This document shows positions 7,170 to 14,477 of a stretch of 20,422 nt of DNA, piece after piece. A program made the position numbers and the translations under genes. Source of the DNA: CANQDT01 sp051878935 (GTDB lineage Bacteria; Bacillota; Clostridia; Lachnospirales; Lachnospiraceae); contig JBJELB010000007.1 of NCBI GenBank assembly GCA_051878935.1, positions 1 to 20,422 of the forward strand, given 5' to 3'. Every line of letters begins with the position of its first letter. The stretch's first letter is position 1. The notes beneath the pieces are model-generated. The model was not told the DNA's origin and made no database searches. It saw nothing but the letters and a program-made list of their open reading frames with translations.

Positions 7170-8222
7170 ATGGGGGAGTATGAGAATAATATTAGAATTA
7201 TTGAAGAATTGCTGGAGGAAGCCGGACTGGCAGGAGAATACTGTGTCACGTTCCGACAGATGATGGCAAGTCTCTTAAAAGGCGAGGTTGCAGAAGTTGC
7301 AACGATGCTGTCGTCTCATCTGAAGCATTTGCTGTTGGATGAATTTCTCTTAAATAAGCAGGCTTTGCTGCAGATTCTGTTATTAGTGATTGTAACGGCA
7401 TTGTTTTCGAATGTCTCAGTTTTTCTGAGAAATGCTTATACGGCTGAAACCGGTTTTCTGGTTACCTATATGGTGCTTTTTGGTATTGTATCCGCGAATT
7501 TTTTTGTCTTGTGGAGAATGACCGAATCCGTAATACGGCAGGTGGTAGCATTAATGAAAGTGCTGCTTCCGGTGTTTTGTCTGACCCTGACAGCAACGAC
7601 CGGTTTGACGACGGCAACAGCATCCTATCAGTTTTTTCTCATCCTGATTGCAGTTTTGGAATGGGGCGTCCGCATCGTGATTTTGCCGGGCTGCAGCTTC
7701 TATGTTTTGCTGCAGATGGTAAACTATCTGGATTATGAGGAGTCCTTTCGGTATCTGGCTGATTTTCTGGAAAAGGGGATTGTATGGATGTTACGGGCTG
7801 CCTTCGCAGTTGTTGCAGGAACGCAGGCGATTCAGGGAATCCTGTTACCGGCCATTGATTCCATTGAAAGCGGTGCACTGCAAAAAGGAATCCGTATGAT
7901 TCCCGGTATCGGAAATAGTGTGAGTGGTGTACTTGGAGCGTTAGTTGGCTCTTCCGTTGTCATTAAAAATTGTGTTGGGGTAGCCGGTGTGTTGCTCTTA
8001 TTCGTGCTGATAGCAGTACCGGTGGTGAAGCTGGTCTTTTTTTTTATCAGCTATCAGCTGCTGATGGCAGTACTGGGCCCGGTTGCAGACCGGAGAGTAT
8101 TAGGCTGTCTGGGGGCAGCAGCAACCGGAGGGAAATTGCTGTTTCAAAGTCTGGTGTGTGTGGCGGGACTGTTTTTTGTTTCGATAGCGATTATTGCGTA
8201 TACGACGAATATGCGTGTGTGA
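7170..8222 (+). CDS. spoIIIAE: Stage III sporulation protein AE
   Basis: SpoIIIAE is the largest membrane subunit of the SpoIIIA complex, with multiple membrane passes and resemblance to permease-type proteins. This 350-residue copy has several strong hydrophobic segments from about residue 70 to the end. The conserved central stretch is ALQKGIRMIPGIGNSVSGV, followed by VIKNCVGVAGV. The Bacillus protein is about 399 residues and begins with a signal peptide. Here the N-terminus (MGEYENNIRIIEELLEEAGL) is charged and soluble and no hydrophobic leader is present. The start follows AAGGAGATGG closely and only nine bases separate it from the spoIIIAD stop, so no longer N-terminus is hidden. How the first segment is placed across the membrane is therefore unclear. 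Confidence 0.93.
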   Translation: MGEYENNIRIIEELLEEAGLAGEYCVTFRQMMASLLKGEVAEVATMLSSHLKHLLLDEFLLNKQALLQILLLVIVTALFSNVSVFLRNAYTAETGFLVTYMVLFGIVSANFFVLWRMTESVIRQVVALMKVLLPVFCLTLTATTGLTTATASYQFFLILIAVLEWGVRIVILPGCSFYVLLQMVNYLDYEESFRYLADFLEKGIVWMLRAAFAVVAGTQAIQGILLPAIDSIESGALQKGIRMIPGIGNSVSGVLGALVGSSVVIKNCVGVAGVLLLFVLIAVPVVKLVFFFISYQLLMAVLGPVADRRVLGCLGAAATGGKLLFQSLVCVAGLFFVSIAIIAYTTNMRV

Positions 8223-8231
8223 GGGATGGTC

Positions 8232-8399
8232 ATGAAAAATGTGACAGAGTTTATCTATAGCATTGTAATCTTACGATTGCTGGGAATACTGGCAATGTCG
8301 GTTTTACCGGGATATACGTATCGTTCGTATATCAAATTGCTGATGGGATTTTTCTTTATGCGAGCAGTGCTGCAGCTGTTAGTAGCGATTGGAGGCTGA
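8232..8399 (+). CDS. spoIIIAF: Minimal SpoIIIAF, membrane anchor only
   Basis: A 55-residue reading frame fills the gap between spoIIIAE and spoIIIAG, exactly the spoIIIAF slot. It reads KNVTEFIYSIVILRLLG, then a second hydrophobic stretch after SYIKLLMGFFFMRAV. This matches the two-helix start of SpoIIIAF (a membrane segment, a short turn with YIK, a second membrane segment). The Bacillus protein has about 206 residues, with a ring-building domain after the helices. Here TGA follows GG directly, and spoIIIAG begins two bases later, so the soluble domain is absent. No frameshifted remnant lies on either side. The start is ATG 8232, six bases after GAGGG; ATG 8226 would add two residues. It is easily missed by annotation because of its size. 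Position and helix pattern make the assignment likely, but similarity over 55 residues is limited. Confidence 0.75.
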   Translation: MKNVTEFIYSIVILRLLGILAMSVLPGYTYRSYIKLLMGFFFMRAVLQLLVAIGG

Positions 8400-8400
8400 A

Positions 8401-8802
8401 ATGAAAAAGGAGTGGCTGGAAAATAAATGGATTCTTATGGTGCTGGCAGGAATCATTATCCTGGTACTGGCAATGCCGGGGAGTTCGTCAGATACAAAGA
8501 GCAGTTCCTTCCTGGATGGCAGTTCTTCCTCAAACAGTGAGCTGGAGCATATGGAGCAGAGGATAGGAGAGGCCTTATCGATGATTGATGGAATTGGGAA
8601 AACGAAAGTGGTACTCAGCACGCAGCAGGAAACAAACGAGCTGTTTGGGAGCAGCAGTCAGCCTGAGATCAGCGGTGCATTGATTATCACACAGTCTGCG
8701 GATAACGACAGAGTGGTTTCACAGATAACCGAAGTGATGGAAGCATTATTTGGAGTGCCTGCACATAAAATTATAGTGATGAAAATGAATAAGGAGGGGT
8801 AA
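8401..8802 (+). CDS. spoIIIAG: Stage III sporulation protein AG, compact form
   Basis: SpoIIIAG is a bitopic protein whose ring-building domain forms a large ring between the two membranes of the engulfed forespore. The 133-residue product has one membrane helix at about 9-26, then a serine-rich linker (27-45) rich in SSS runs. A single small domain follows from about 46 (ELEHMEQRIGEALSMIDGIG) to the end, with ALIITQSADND and the final HKIIVMKMN as family marks. The Bacillus protein is about 229 residues with a long insertion in the ring domain, and here that insertion is essentially missing. The start ATG overlaps nothing but lies one base after the spoIIIAF stop; GGAGG six to ten bases ahead serves it. 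Confidence 0.9.
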   Translation: MKKEWLENKWILMVLAGIIILVLAMPGSSSDTKSSSFLDGSSSSNSELEHMEQRIGEALSMIDGIGKTKVVLSTQQETNELFGSSSQPEISGALIITQSADNDRVVSQITEVMEALFGVPAHKIIVMKMNKEG

Positions 8803-8804
8803 GA

Positions 8805-9338
8805 TTGAAAAAAATAGGTAGGAAAAATCAAATTGTGATTGGAGTATTGTCGGTCATGATTGCAGTAGCGGGGTACTTAAATTTTTCGAATCGGGATATG
8901 TTTGTTGTGAATGACCAGCTCGAGCTGAGTGAGGAAGAAACAGACATTGGTGAGGCGGTACTGGCAGATTCGGATTCGGTACATGATTATGTGTCAAAGG
9001 CAAGATTAAACCGTGAGCAATCAAGAGCAAAGACAAAGGAGATGCTGGAAGAAATCGTGGCAAATGAGGCTATTGAGGATACACAGAAAGAGGAAGCAGT
9101 CGAAACGATGGTCAGTCTGTCCGGCAATATTGAAAAAGAAACAGCGGCAGAGCAGATGCTTGGTGCAAAAGGATTTCAGGATGCGGTTGTCAGCATTGGG
9201 GAAGAATCTGTAGATGTGGTGGTGAATTGTGCTCAATTATCGAAAACAGAAAAAGCGCAGATTGAAGATATTGTATGCAGAAAAGCAGAAACGTCACTGG
9301 ACAAAATCGTCATCACTACGATAAAATCAGAAAAATAA
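8805..9338 (+). CDS. spoIIIAH: Stage III sporulation protein AH
   Basis: SpoIIIAH is the mother-cell protein that binds forespore SpoIIQ across the intermembrane space. The 177-residue product has a basic start, a membrane helix at about 9-26 (QIVIGVLSVMIAVAGYLNF), a charged, mostly helical region, and a C-terminal YscJ/FliF-like ring-building domain from about residue 95 (ETMVSLSGNIEKETAAEQ) to KIVITTIKSEK. It starts at TTG 8805, preceded by AAGGAGGGG. No ATG lies near, so this start is well supported. It is the last gene of the operon. No spoIIQ is in the window and no hairpin terminator follows; instead a promoter begins at the next base. Confidence 0.93.
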   Translation: MKKIGRKNQIVIGVLSVMIAVAGYLNFSNRDMFVVNDQLELSEEETDIGEAVLADSDSVHDYVSKARLNREQSRAKTKEMLEEIVANEAIEDTQKEEAVETMVSLSGNIEKETAAEQMLGAKGFQDAVVSIGEESVDVVVNCAQLSKTEKAQIEDIVCRKAETSLDKIVITTIKSEK

Positions 9339-9367
9339 TTGGCAAATGGATATATCTTTGCTATAAT
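9339..9367 (+). promoter_or_regulatory. Sigma-A promoter of the housekeeping cluster
   Basis: TTGGCA at 9339-9344 begins directly after the spoIIIAH stop. A 17-base spacer and a perfect TATAAT at 9362-9367 follow. The start would be near 9374, 32 bases before the Asp23-family gene. It decouples the vegetative genes from the sporulation operon. Confidence 0.85.
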
Positions 9368-9405
9368 GATTTTAAGGTTGAGAAAACTGATGAGGAGGTA
9401 TCGAA

Positions 9406-9795
9406 ATGGCAGCGAATAAGGAACATGAAGTTGATAATTATGTTATAAAAGAGAAAAGCAAATTTGGCGATGTGAGAATAGCCAATGATGTCATAGCTAT
9501 TATTGCCGCTCTTGCAGCGACCGAGGTAAAAGGTGTTGATAAGATGGCCGGTAATATTACGAACGAATTAGTAAGTAAGCTGGGAATGAACAACTTATCA
9601 AAAGGTGTAAAGGTTACCGTGACACCGGAGAATGTATCGGTTGATTTATCATTGGAGATTAAGTATGGTTTCCATGTTATAGAGGTATCTACAAAGGTAC
9701 AGGAGAGAGTTCGCTCAGCGATAGAGACCATGACGGGACTGACAGTATCAGAAGTGAATGTAAGAATCGCAGGCGTAACAGCGTTAGACGAGTAA
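9406..9795 (+). CDS. yqhY: Asp23/Gls24 family envelope stress response protein (YqhY-like)
   Basis: The 129-residue soluble protein belongs to the Asp23/Gls24 (DUF322) family: NDVIAIIAALAATEVKGV near the start, LGMNNLSKGVKVTV in the middle and VQERVRSAIETMTGLTVSEVNVRIAGV at the end. It has no signal or membrane segment. Its position ahead of nusB equals yqhY of Bacillus, where it follows accBC and deletion disturbs acetyl-CoA carboxylase balance. accB and accC are absent here, so that link may not hold. An AGGAGG at 9393-9398 and a strong promoter suggest high expression. A terminator follows. The biochemical function of the family is unknown. Confidence 0.9.
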   Translation: MAANKEHEVDNYVIKEKSKFGDVRIANDVIAIIAALAATEVKGVDKMAGNITNELVSKLGMNNLSKGVKVTVTPENVSVDLSLEIKYGFHVIEVSTKVQERVRSAIETMTGLTVSEVNVRIAGVTALDE

Positions 9796-9802
9796 ACAAT
9801 GG

Positions 9803-9847
9803 GTCTGTTCCAGGGGATGATACACTTTGGAACAGGCTACTTTTTTT
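9803..9847 (+). terminator. Rho-independent terminator between the Asp23 gene and nusB
   Basis: A ten-pair stem (9803-9812 with 9828-9837, one G-T) with a 15-base loop is followed by TAC and seven Ts at 9841-9847. nusB starts 24 bases later, too close for a separate promoter after it, so the downstream genes would depend on read-through or a promoter upstream of or within the hairpin. Confidence 0.8.
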
Positions 9848-9871
9848 GATAGGAATCATAGGAGAAAAACG

Positions 9872-10270
9872 ATGACAAGAAGAGAGTTACGAGAGAATAT
9901 CTTTCAGGTGGTATTTCGCATTGAATTCAATACCCCTCCTGAAATGCCGGAACAGATTGCTTTTCAACTGGACCGGCTGGAGGACCTGACTGAGAAAGAC
10001 CGCAGTTATATTGAGAATAAGGCATTGGCTGTTGTTGAGCATTGCGAGTCGATTGATGATGCGATTGCCACAGCCAGTAAGAACTGGAAGATGAACCGTA
10101 TCGGTAAGGTAGAGCTTGCCATTCTTCGGGTAGCAGTTTATGAGATGCTGTATGATGAAGAAATTCCGGATAAGGTTGCAATCAATGAAGCCATCGAATT
10201 AGCAAAGAGATATGGAGCGGACGGTGCCCCTTCTTTTATTAATGGGGTACTCTCAAGTATAGTGAAATAA
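9872..10270 (+). CDS. nusB: Transcription antitermination factor NusB
   Basis: NusB binds boxA RNA with ribosomal protein S10 and takes part in antitermination of rRNA operons. The 132-residue, all-helical protein is of normal length: MTRRELRENIFQVVFRIEF at the start and the C-terminal signature VELAILRVAVYEMLYDEEIP, then AINEAIELAKRYG and FINGVLSSI. The start is ATG 9872 with AGGAG at 9860-9864; the upstream open frame runs back into the terminator. Its last base is the first base of the xseA start codon, so the two are coupled. Confidence 0.95.
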   Translation: MTRRELRENIFQVVFRIEFNTPPEMPEQIAFQLDRLEDLTEKDRSYIENKALAVVEHCESIDDAIATASKNWKMNRIGKVELAILRVAVYEMLYDEEIPDKVAINEAIELAKRYGADGAPSFINGVLSSIVK

Positions 10271-11487
10271 TGGAACAGCAGGTTTATTCAGTAGCACAGG
10301 TCAATGCTTATATCAGGAATCTCTTTACCGCGGATGCGGCATTGAGCAGAATCTATATTAAAGGTGAGGTCTCCAATTGTAAGTATCATTCCTCCGGTCA
10401 TATCTATTTTACGTTGAAGGATGGCAGCAGCGCACTGGCATGTGTGATGTTTTCCGGTTCACGCGGGGGGTTACGCTTTACTCTCGCAGACGGGCAGTCT
10501 GTGATTGCAGGAGGCAGTATCAGTGTGTATGAGCGCGATGGGAAGTACCAGTTGTATGCCCGGGAGATTATTCCGGATGGTGCCGGTGCTTTATATGAAG
10601 AATATGAGAGACTGAAGATGAAGCTCTATGAAGAGGGATTGTTTGACCATGAGAGAAAAAAGCCGATTCCTGCCTATCCGAAGAAAGTAGGAATCGTAAC
10701 TGCAAAAACGGGTGCGGCGATTCGTGATATTATGAGTATTGCCAAACGTCGCAATCCTTATGTACAGTTGTATCTTTACCCGGCTAAGGTACAGGGAGAA
10801 GGTGCTGCGCTTACCATTGCGCGTGGAATCCGCGTGTTGGACCGGATGGGGCTGGATACGATTATCATTGGCCGCGGTGGCGGCTCCATCGAAGACTTGT
10901 GGGCCTTTAATGAAGAAATCGTGGCACGTGCCATTTACGAAGCACAGACACCGATTATCTCGGGAACCGGTCATGAGTCGGATACCACCATTGCGGACTA
11001 TGCTGCCGATTTGCGTGCAGCAACGCCATCCGCAGCTACAGAACTGGCAATACCGGACGTGCGTGTGATGATAGAGAATCTGGATGCAATGAAGGAGCAG
11101 CTGCACCGGCAGATGAGCTTAATTATCACTCAATACCGGATGAGAACCGAAAATGCATATCATCGTCTGGGACGATTAAGTCCCCAGAGCCGTTTGCACA
11201 ACTGGCAGCAGTATCTGGTAACCTTACAGGATGCCCTGCAATTAAAAATGCACAGCCGGATACAGATACAGAAGCATCACCTGGAGATAGTTACAACGAA
11301 GCTGCATGGACTTGCTCCGACAGCAAAGCTGATGAACGGATATGGTTACATTTCGAAGGAAGAAAAACCTGTCACTCATGTATCTGATGTGCAGGTTGGT
11401 GATGAATTACGTGTGACGATGCTGGATGGTAATCTGTATACGAAGGTTTCAAGAATCGAGAAAGGAGACGATGTTCTGTCATCGTAG
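10270..11487 (+). CDS. xseA: Exodeoxyribonuclease VII large subunit
   Basis: XseA is the catalytic subunit of exonuclease VII, which degrades single-stranded DNA from both ends to oligonucleotides. The 405-residue protein has an N-terminal OB fold (SVAQVNAYIRNLF, IYIKGEVSNCKYHSSGHIYF) and the catalytic domain with KVGIVTAKTGAAIRDI, GRGGGS at 201-206 followed by EDLWAFN, and TPIISGTGHESDTTIADY. A long helical region follows that holds the small subunits. TPSAATELA is also conserved. The stop is shortly followed by xseB, its partner. folD, which lies between nusB and xseA in Bacillus, is absent. Confidence 0.96.
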   Translation: MEQQVYSVAQVNAYIRNLFTADAALSRIYIKGEVSNCKYHSSGHIYFTLKDGSSALACVMFSGSRGGLRFTLADGQSVIAGGSISVYERDGKYQLYAREIIPDGAGALYEEYERLKMKLYEEGLFDHERKKPIPAYPKKVGIVTAKTGAAIRDIMSIAKRRNPYVQLYLYPAKVQGEGAALTIARGIRVLDRMGLDTIIIGRGGGSIEDLWAFNEEIVARAIYEAQTPIISGTGHESDTTIADYAADLRAATPSAATELAIPDVRVMIENLDAMKEQLHRQMSLIITQYRMRTENAYHRLGRLSPQSRLHNWQQYLVTLQDALQLKMHSRIQIQKHHLEIVTTKLHGLAPTAKLMNGYGYISKEEKPVTHVSDVQVGDELRVTMLDGNLYTKVSRIEKGDDVLSS

Positions 11488-11493
11488 GAGAAT

Positions 11494-11703
11494 ATGGCAA
11501 CCAGGAAAAAAGAAACGGAAACGATTGAAAAAACGTTTGAACAGATAGAAGAGATTATTGGTAAACTGGAAGCAGAAGAGACCACATTGTTGGATGCAGT
11601 TGCGTTATATGGCGATGGCGTCAAATTAGTCAAACACTGTGAAGAGATGCTGGATCAGGTTGAGAAGCAGATTATCATATTGGAAGAAGGCAGTGAGGAA
11701 TAA
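11494..11703 (+). CDS. xseB: Exodeoxyribonuclease VII small subunit
   Basis: This 69-residue acidic helical protein joins XseA in exonuclease VII. The family pattern is clear: KTFEQIEEIIGKLEAEETTLLDAVALYGDGVKLVKHCEEMLDQVE, reported with usual length about 70-80. TAGGAG ahead of the ATG overlaps the xseA stop. The ispA start comes one base after its stop, in a different frame. Confidence 0.94.
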   Translation: MATRKKETETIEKTFEQIEEIIGKLEAEETTLLDAVALYGDGVKLVKHCEEMLDQVEKQIIILEEGSEE

Positions 11704-11704
11704 G

Positions 11705-12589
11705 ATGGAGAAGGAACAGTTGAAATTCAGAGTTTCAGAGATAGAAGAGGTATTACAGCGTTTTCTGCCACCTGTAAAGGGAAATCAGAAAACAGTTCTG
11801 GAAGCTATGCATTATGCGGTAATGGCCGGAGGAAAACGTCTGCGTCCCATGCTGCTTATGGAAACATATCGTTTGTTTGGCGGTGACCGGCGGGAACTCG
11901 TAGAGCCTTTTATGGCAGCGATAGAGATGATTCATACCTATTCACTGGTGCATGACGATTTACCGGCACTGGATAATGATGATTATCGTCGTGGACGCAG
12001 GACGACCCATGTGGTCTATGGAGAGGACATGGCAATTCTGGCTGGAGATGCATTATTAAACTATGCATATGAAACGGCAGCAACGACTCTCACGATGGAT
12101 GCTACAGGCTGTGCAGCACGTGCTATGCAGGTGCTGACACGCAAACCGGGTATCTACGGAATGATTGGAGGACAGACGCTGGATGTGGAAATGACCGGTC
12201 AGAGTATGACGATGGAACAGTTATTATATATTCATGAAAACAAGACGGCTGCTTTGATCGAATGTGCTATGATGATCGGTGCGATTCTGGCTGGTGCCAA
12301 GGATTCGGAAATTAAGGCGATGGAGCAATTAGCCGGTAAGGTGGGCATTGCTTTTCAGATTCAGGATGATATTCTGGATATTACATCTACAGCTGAGGAA
12401 CTGGGCAAACCGGTACATAGCGATGAACGGAATGCGAAAGTAACTTATGTCACGCTTCGCGGACTGGAACAATCCAGACAGGATGTGGAACAGTTATCAC
12501 AGGAAGCAATTGGGATACTGGAACAGTTGCCGTATGAAAATCCTTTTTTGAAAGAACTGATTATAGAATTGATTACCCGAACAAAATAA
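11705..12589 (+). CDS. ispA: Farnesyl diphosphate synthase type polyprenyl synthetase
   Basis: The enzyme condenses isopentenyl diphosphate with allylic diphosphates, giving farnesyl (or geranyl) diphosphate for quinone and undecaprenyl lipid synthesis. In the 294-residue protein the first aspartate-rich motif is HDDLPALDNDDYRRG with Asp84-Asp85. The DDxxxxD spacing is typical of bacterial FPP synthases. GKRLRPML lies near residue 45, and the second motif is FQIQDDILDIT with Asp221-Asp222. The end of the first motif, TTHVVYGEDMAILAGDALL, is also conserved. The start is ATG 11705, just past xseB; an upstream open frame overlapping xseB was not used. Product chain length cannot be fixed from sequence alone. 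dxs, which supplies the precursors, follows directly. Confidence 0.93.
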   Translation: MEKEQLKFRVSEIEEVLQRFLPPVKGNQKTVLEAMHYAVMAGGKRLRPMLLMETYRLFGGDRRELVEPFMAAIEMIHTYSLVHDDLPALDNDDYRRGRRTTHVVYGEDMAILAGDALLNYAYETAATTLTMDATGCAARAMQVLTRKPGIYGMIGGQTLDVEMTGQSMTMEQLLYIHENKTAALIECAMMIGAILAGAKDSEIKAMEQLAGKVGIAFQIQDDILDITSTAEELGKPVHSDERNAKVTYVTLRGLEQSRQDVEQLSQEAIGILEQLPYENPFLKELIIELITRTK

Positions 12590-12593
12590 TAAT

Positions 12594-14456
12594 ATGGATG
12601 AAACAATGTTAGAGAAAATAAAAGAACCAAACGATATTAAAAAAATTGATCCGTCTTTTTATCCGGCACTGGCACAGGAAATCCGTGAATTTCTGTTAGA
12701 ACGTGTCAGTAAGACAGGTGGTCATCTGGCGTCCAGTCTGGGAACCGTGGAATTAACGATGGCACTGCATCTTGTGTTAGATTTTCCGGAGGATCAATGC
12801 ATATGGGATGTAGGGCATCAGGCGTATACTCATAAGATATTGACAGGACGCAAGGATGCCTTTGATTCGTTACGTCAATATGGTGGACTCTCCGGTTTCC
12901 CGAAGCGGAAAGAGAGTCCATGTGATGCGTTTGATACAGGACACAGTTCTACTTCGTTATCGGCGGCACTGGGTATGGCGCATGCCAGAGATCTGCAGCA
13001 TCAGAAGCATACCATCGTGGCAGTCATCGGAGATGGTTCCCTGTCGGGCGGTATGGCATATGAAGCCCTGAATAATATGGAGAATCTTAAATCAAACCTG
13101 ATCATTGTTTTAAATGACAACCAGATGTCTATTTCCAGAAATGTAGGCGGTATGGCAGCATATCTGGGAAAGATACGTACAGGGGATTCTTATCATATGA
13201 TCAAATCTGACGTGCATGCATTTTTGAAGCATGTTCCTGTTATTGGTGCGAAGCTGGATAAGAGTATTCAGAAATCAAAAAACAGTATTAAACAGCTCTT
13301 TATTCCGGATATGCTGTTTGAAGATATGGGCATTACTTACATTGGACCGATTGACGGACATGACATCCATCAGATGGTGGAAATTTTCCAAAATGCAAAG
13401 CGGATGCAGGAACCGGTATTGATTCATGTAACCACTCAGAAGGGGAAAGGGTATCAGAAGGCAGAACAGAATCCGGCAAGGTTTCATGGAATCGAACCGT
13501 TTGATGTGGCAAGTGGATCCGTGAATAAACCAAAGCAGATGTCTTATACCGGTGTTTTCTCGCAGAAAATGATGGAGTATGGTGAGAAGAATGAGAAAGT
13601 AGCAGCAATTACAGCTGCTATGCCGATAGGAACCGGCTTGGTCGAGTTCTCAAAAAAATATCCAAAGCGCTTCTTTGATGTGGGCATTGCCGAACAGCAT
13701 GCCGTGACGTTTGCGGCAGGACTGGCGGCAGCAGGTATGAAACCGGTTGTTGCGATTTATTCGTCCTTTTTACAAAGAGCCTATGACCAGATTGTTCATG
13801 ATGTCTGTATACAGAAGCTTCCGGTTGTGTTCGCAGTTGACCGGAGTGGTTTGGTCGGGGCAGATGGAGAAACTCACCAGGGCATTCTGGATACTGCCTA
13901 TTTATCCAGTATCCCGAATCTGACGGTGCTTGCTCCTTCTGATAAACATGAGCTGGAAAAGATGCTCGATTATGCGATGGAATATGATGGTCCGATTGCA
14001 GTGAAATATCCGCGTGGCATTGCGTATGAAGGAACACCGGAGCTTTCTCCGATAGAATATGGAAAGAGCAGTATACTTAAGGAAGGTAAAGGATGTGCTA
14101 TTATCAGTGTCGGACATATGCGTAAAGAGGTGGAACAAGCGGTATCTCTTCTGGAGAAACATCAGATTTTTCCGACTGTGCTGGATGCGAGGTTCTTATG
14201 TCCTTTTGATGAAGAGAAGATGATAGAGCTTGCCAATACCCATGACACGGTAGTAGTGGTGGAAGAGATGACAGCAACCGGCAGCTTTGCACAGATGGTT
14301 GCCAATGCATTAGAGCAGCATGGCTGTTCGACACGTTTCATGGCCATTACATTACCGGACCGGTTTATTGAACAGGGTACCGTAGCCAAATTACGCGAAG
14401 TCTATCAAATGGATGCGAAATCCATTGCAGAGCGTATCATGGATTTTAGAAAATAG
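12594..14456 (+). CDS. dxs: 1-deoxy-D-xylulose-5-phosphate synthase
   Basis: Dxs joins pyruvate and glyceraldehyde 3-phosphate, using thiamine diphosphate, in the first step of the MEP isoprenoid pathway. The 620-residue protein is full length: DVGHQAYTHKIL with His75, the ThDP/Mg site GDGSLSGG at 146-153 continuing to NDNQMS, the transketolase-type DVGIAEQHAVTFAAG with the catalytic Glu367, and C-terminal transketolase domain motifs LAPSDKHEL and KYPRG. Pairing with ispA in one operon supplies both precursor and product of the same branch. The upstream signal is weak: no clear Shine-Dalgarno precedes ATG 12594, and the ispA stop is five bases before, so coupling is likely. ATG 12606 is an alternative. 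Confidence 0.96.
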   Translation: MDETMLEKIKEPNDIKKIDPSFYPALAQEIREFLLERVSKTGGHLASSLGTVELTMALHLVLDFPEDQCIWDVGHQAYTHKILTGRKDAFDSLRQYGGLSGFPKRKESPCDAFDTGHSSTSLSAALGMAHARDLQHQKHTIVAVIGDGSLSGGMAYEALNNMENLKSNLIIVLNDNQMSISRNVGGMAAYLGKIRTGDSYHMIKSDVHAFLKHVPVIGAKLDKSIQKSKNSIKQLFIPDMLFEDMGITYIGPIDGHDIHQMVEIFQNAKRMQEPVLIHVTTQKGKGYQKAEQNPARFHGIEPFDVASGSVNKPKQMSYTGVFSQKMMEYGEKNEKVAAITAAMPIGTGLVEFSKKYPKRFFDVGIAEQHAVTFAAGLAAAGMKPVVAIYSSFLQRAYDQIVHDVCIQKLPVVFAVDRSGLVGADGETHQGILDTAYLSSIPNLTVLAPSDKHELEKMLDYAMEYDGPIAVKYPRGIAYEGTPELSPIEYGKSSILKEGKGCAIISVGHMRKEVEQAVSLLEKHQIFPTVLDARFLCPFDEEKMIELANTHDTVVVVEEMTATGSFAQMVANALEQHGCSTRFMAITLPDRFIEQGTVAKLREVYQMDAKSIAERIMDFRK

Positions 14457-14477
14457 AGAAAGAAGTACAGTGATAAC

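Noticed and set aside
12590..12606. Possible missing ribosome-binding site or start error for dxs
   Set aside because: The ispA stop is adjacent, so translational coupling explains a weak site, and the N-terminal sequence is in line with other Dxs proteins.
13618..14037. Minus-strand frame of 139 codons opposite dxs
   Set aside because: It is antisense to the transketolase-like domain of Dxs and rich in His, Pro and Ser, as expected of a mirrored frame.
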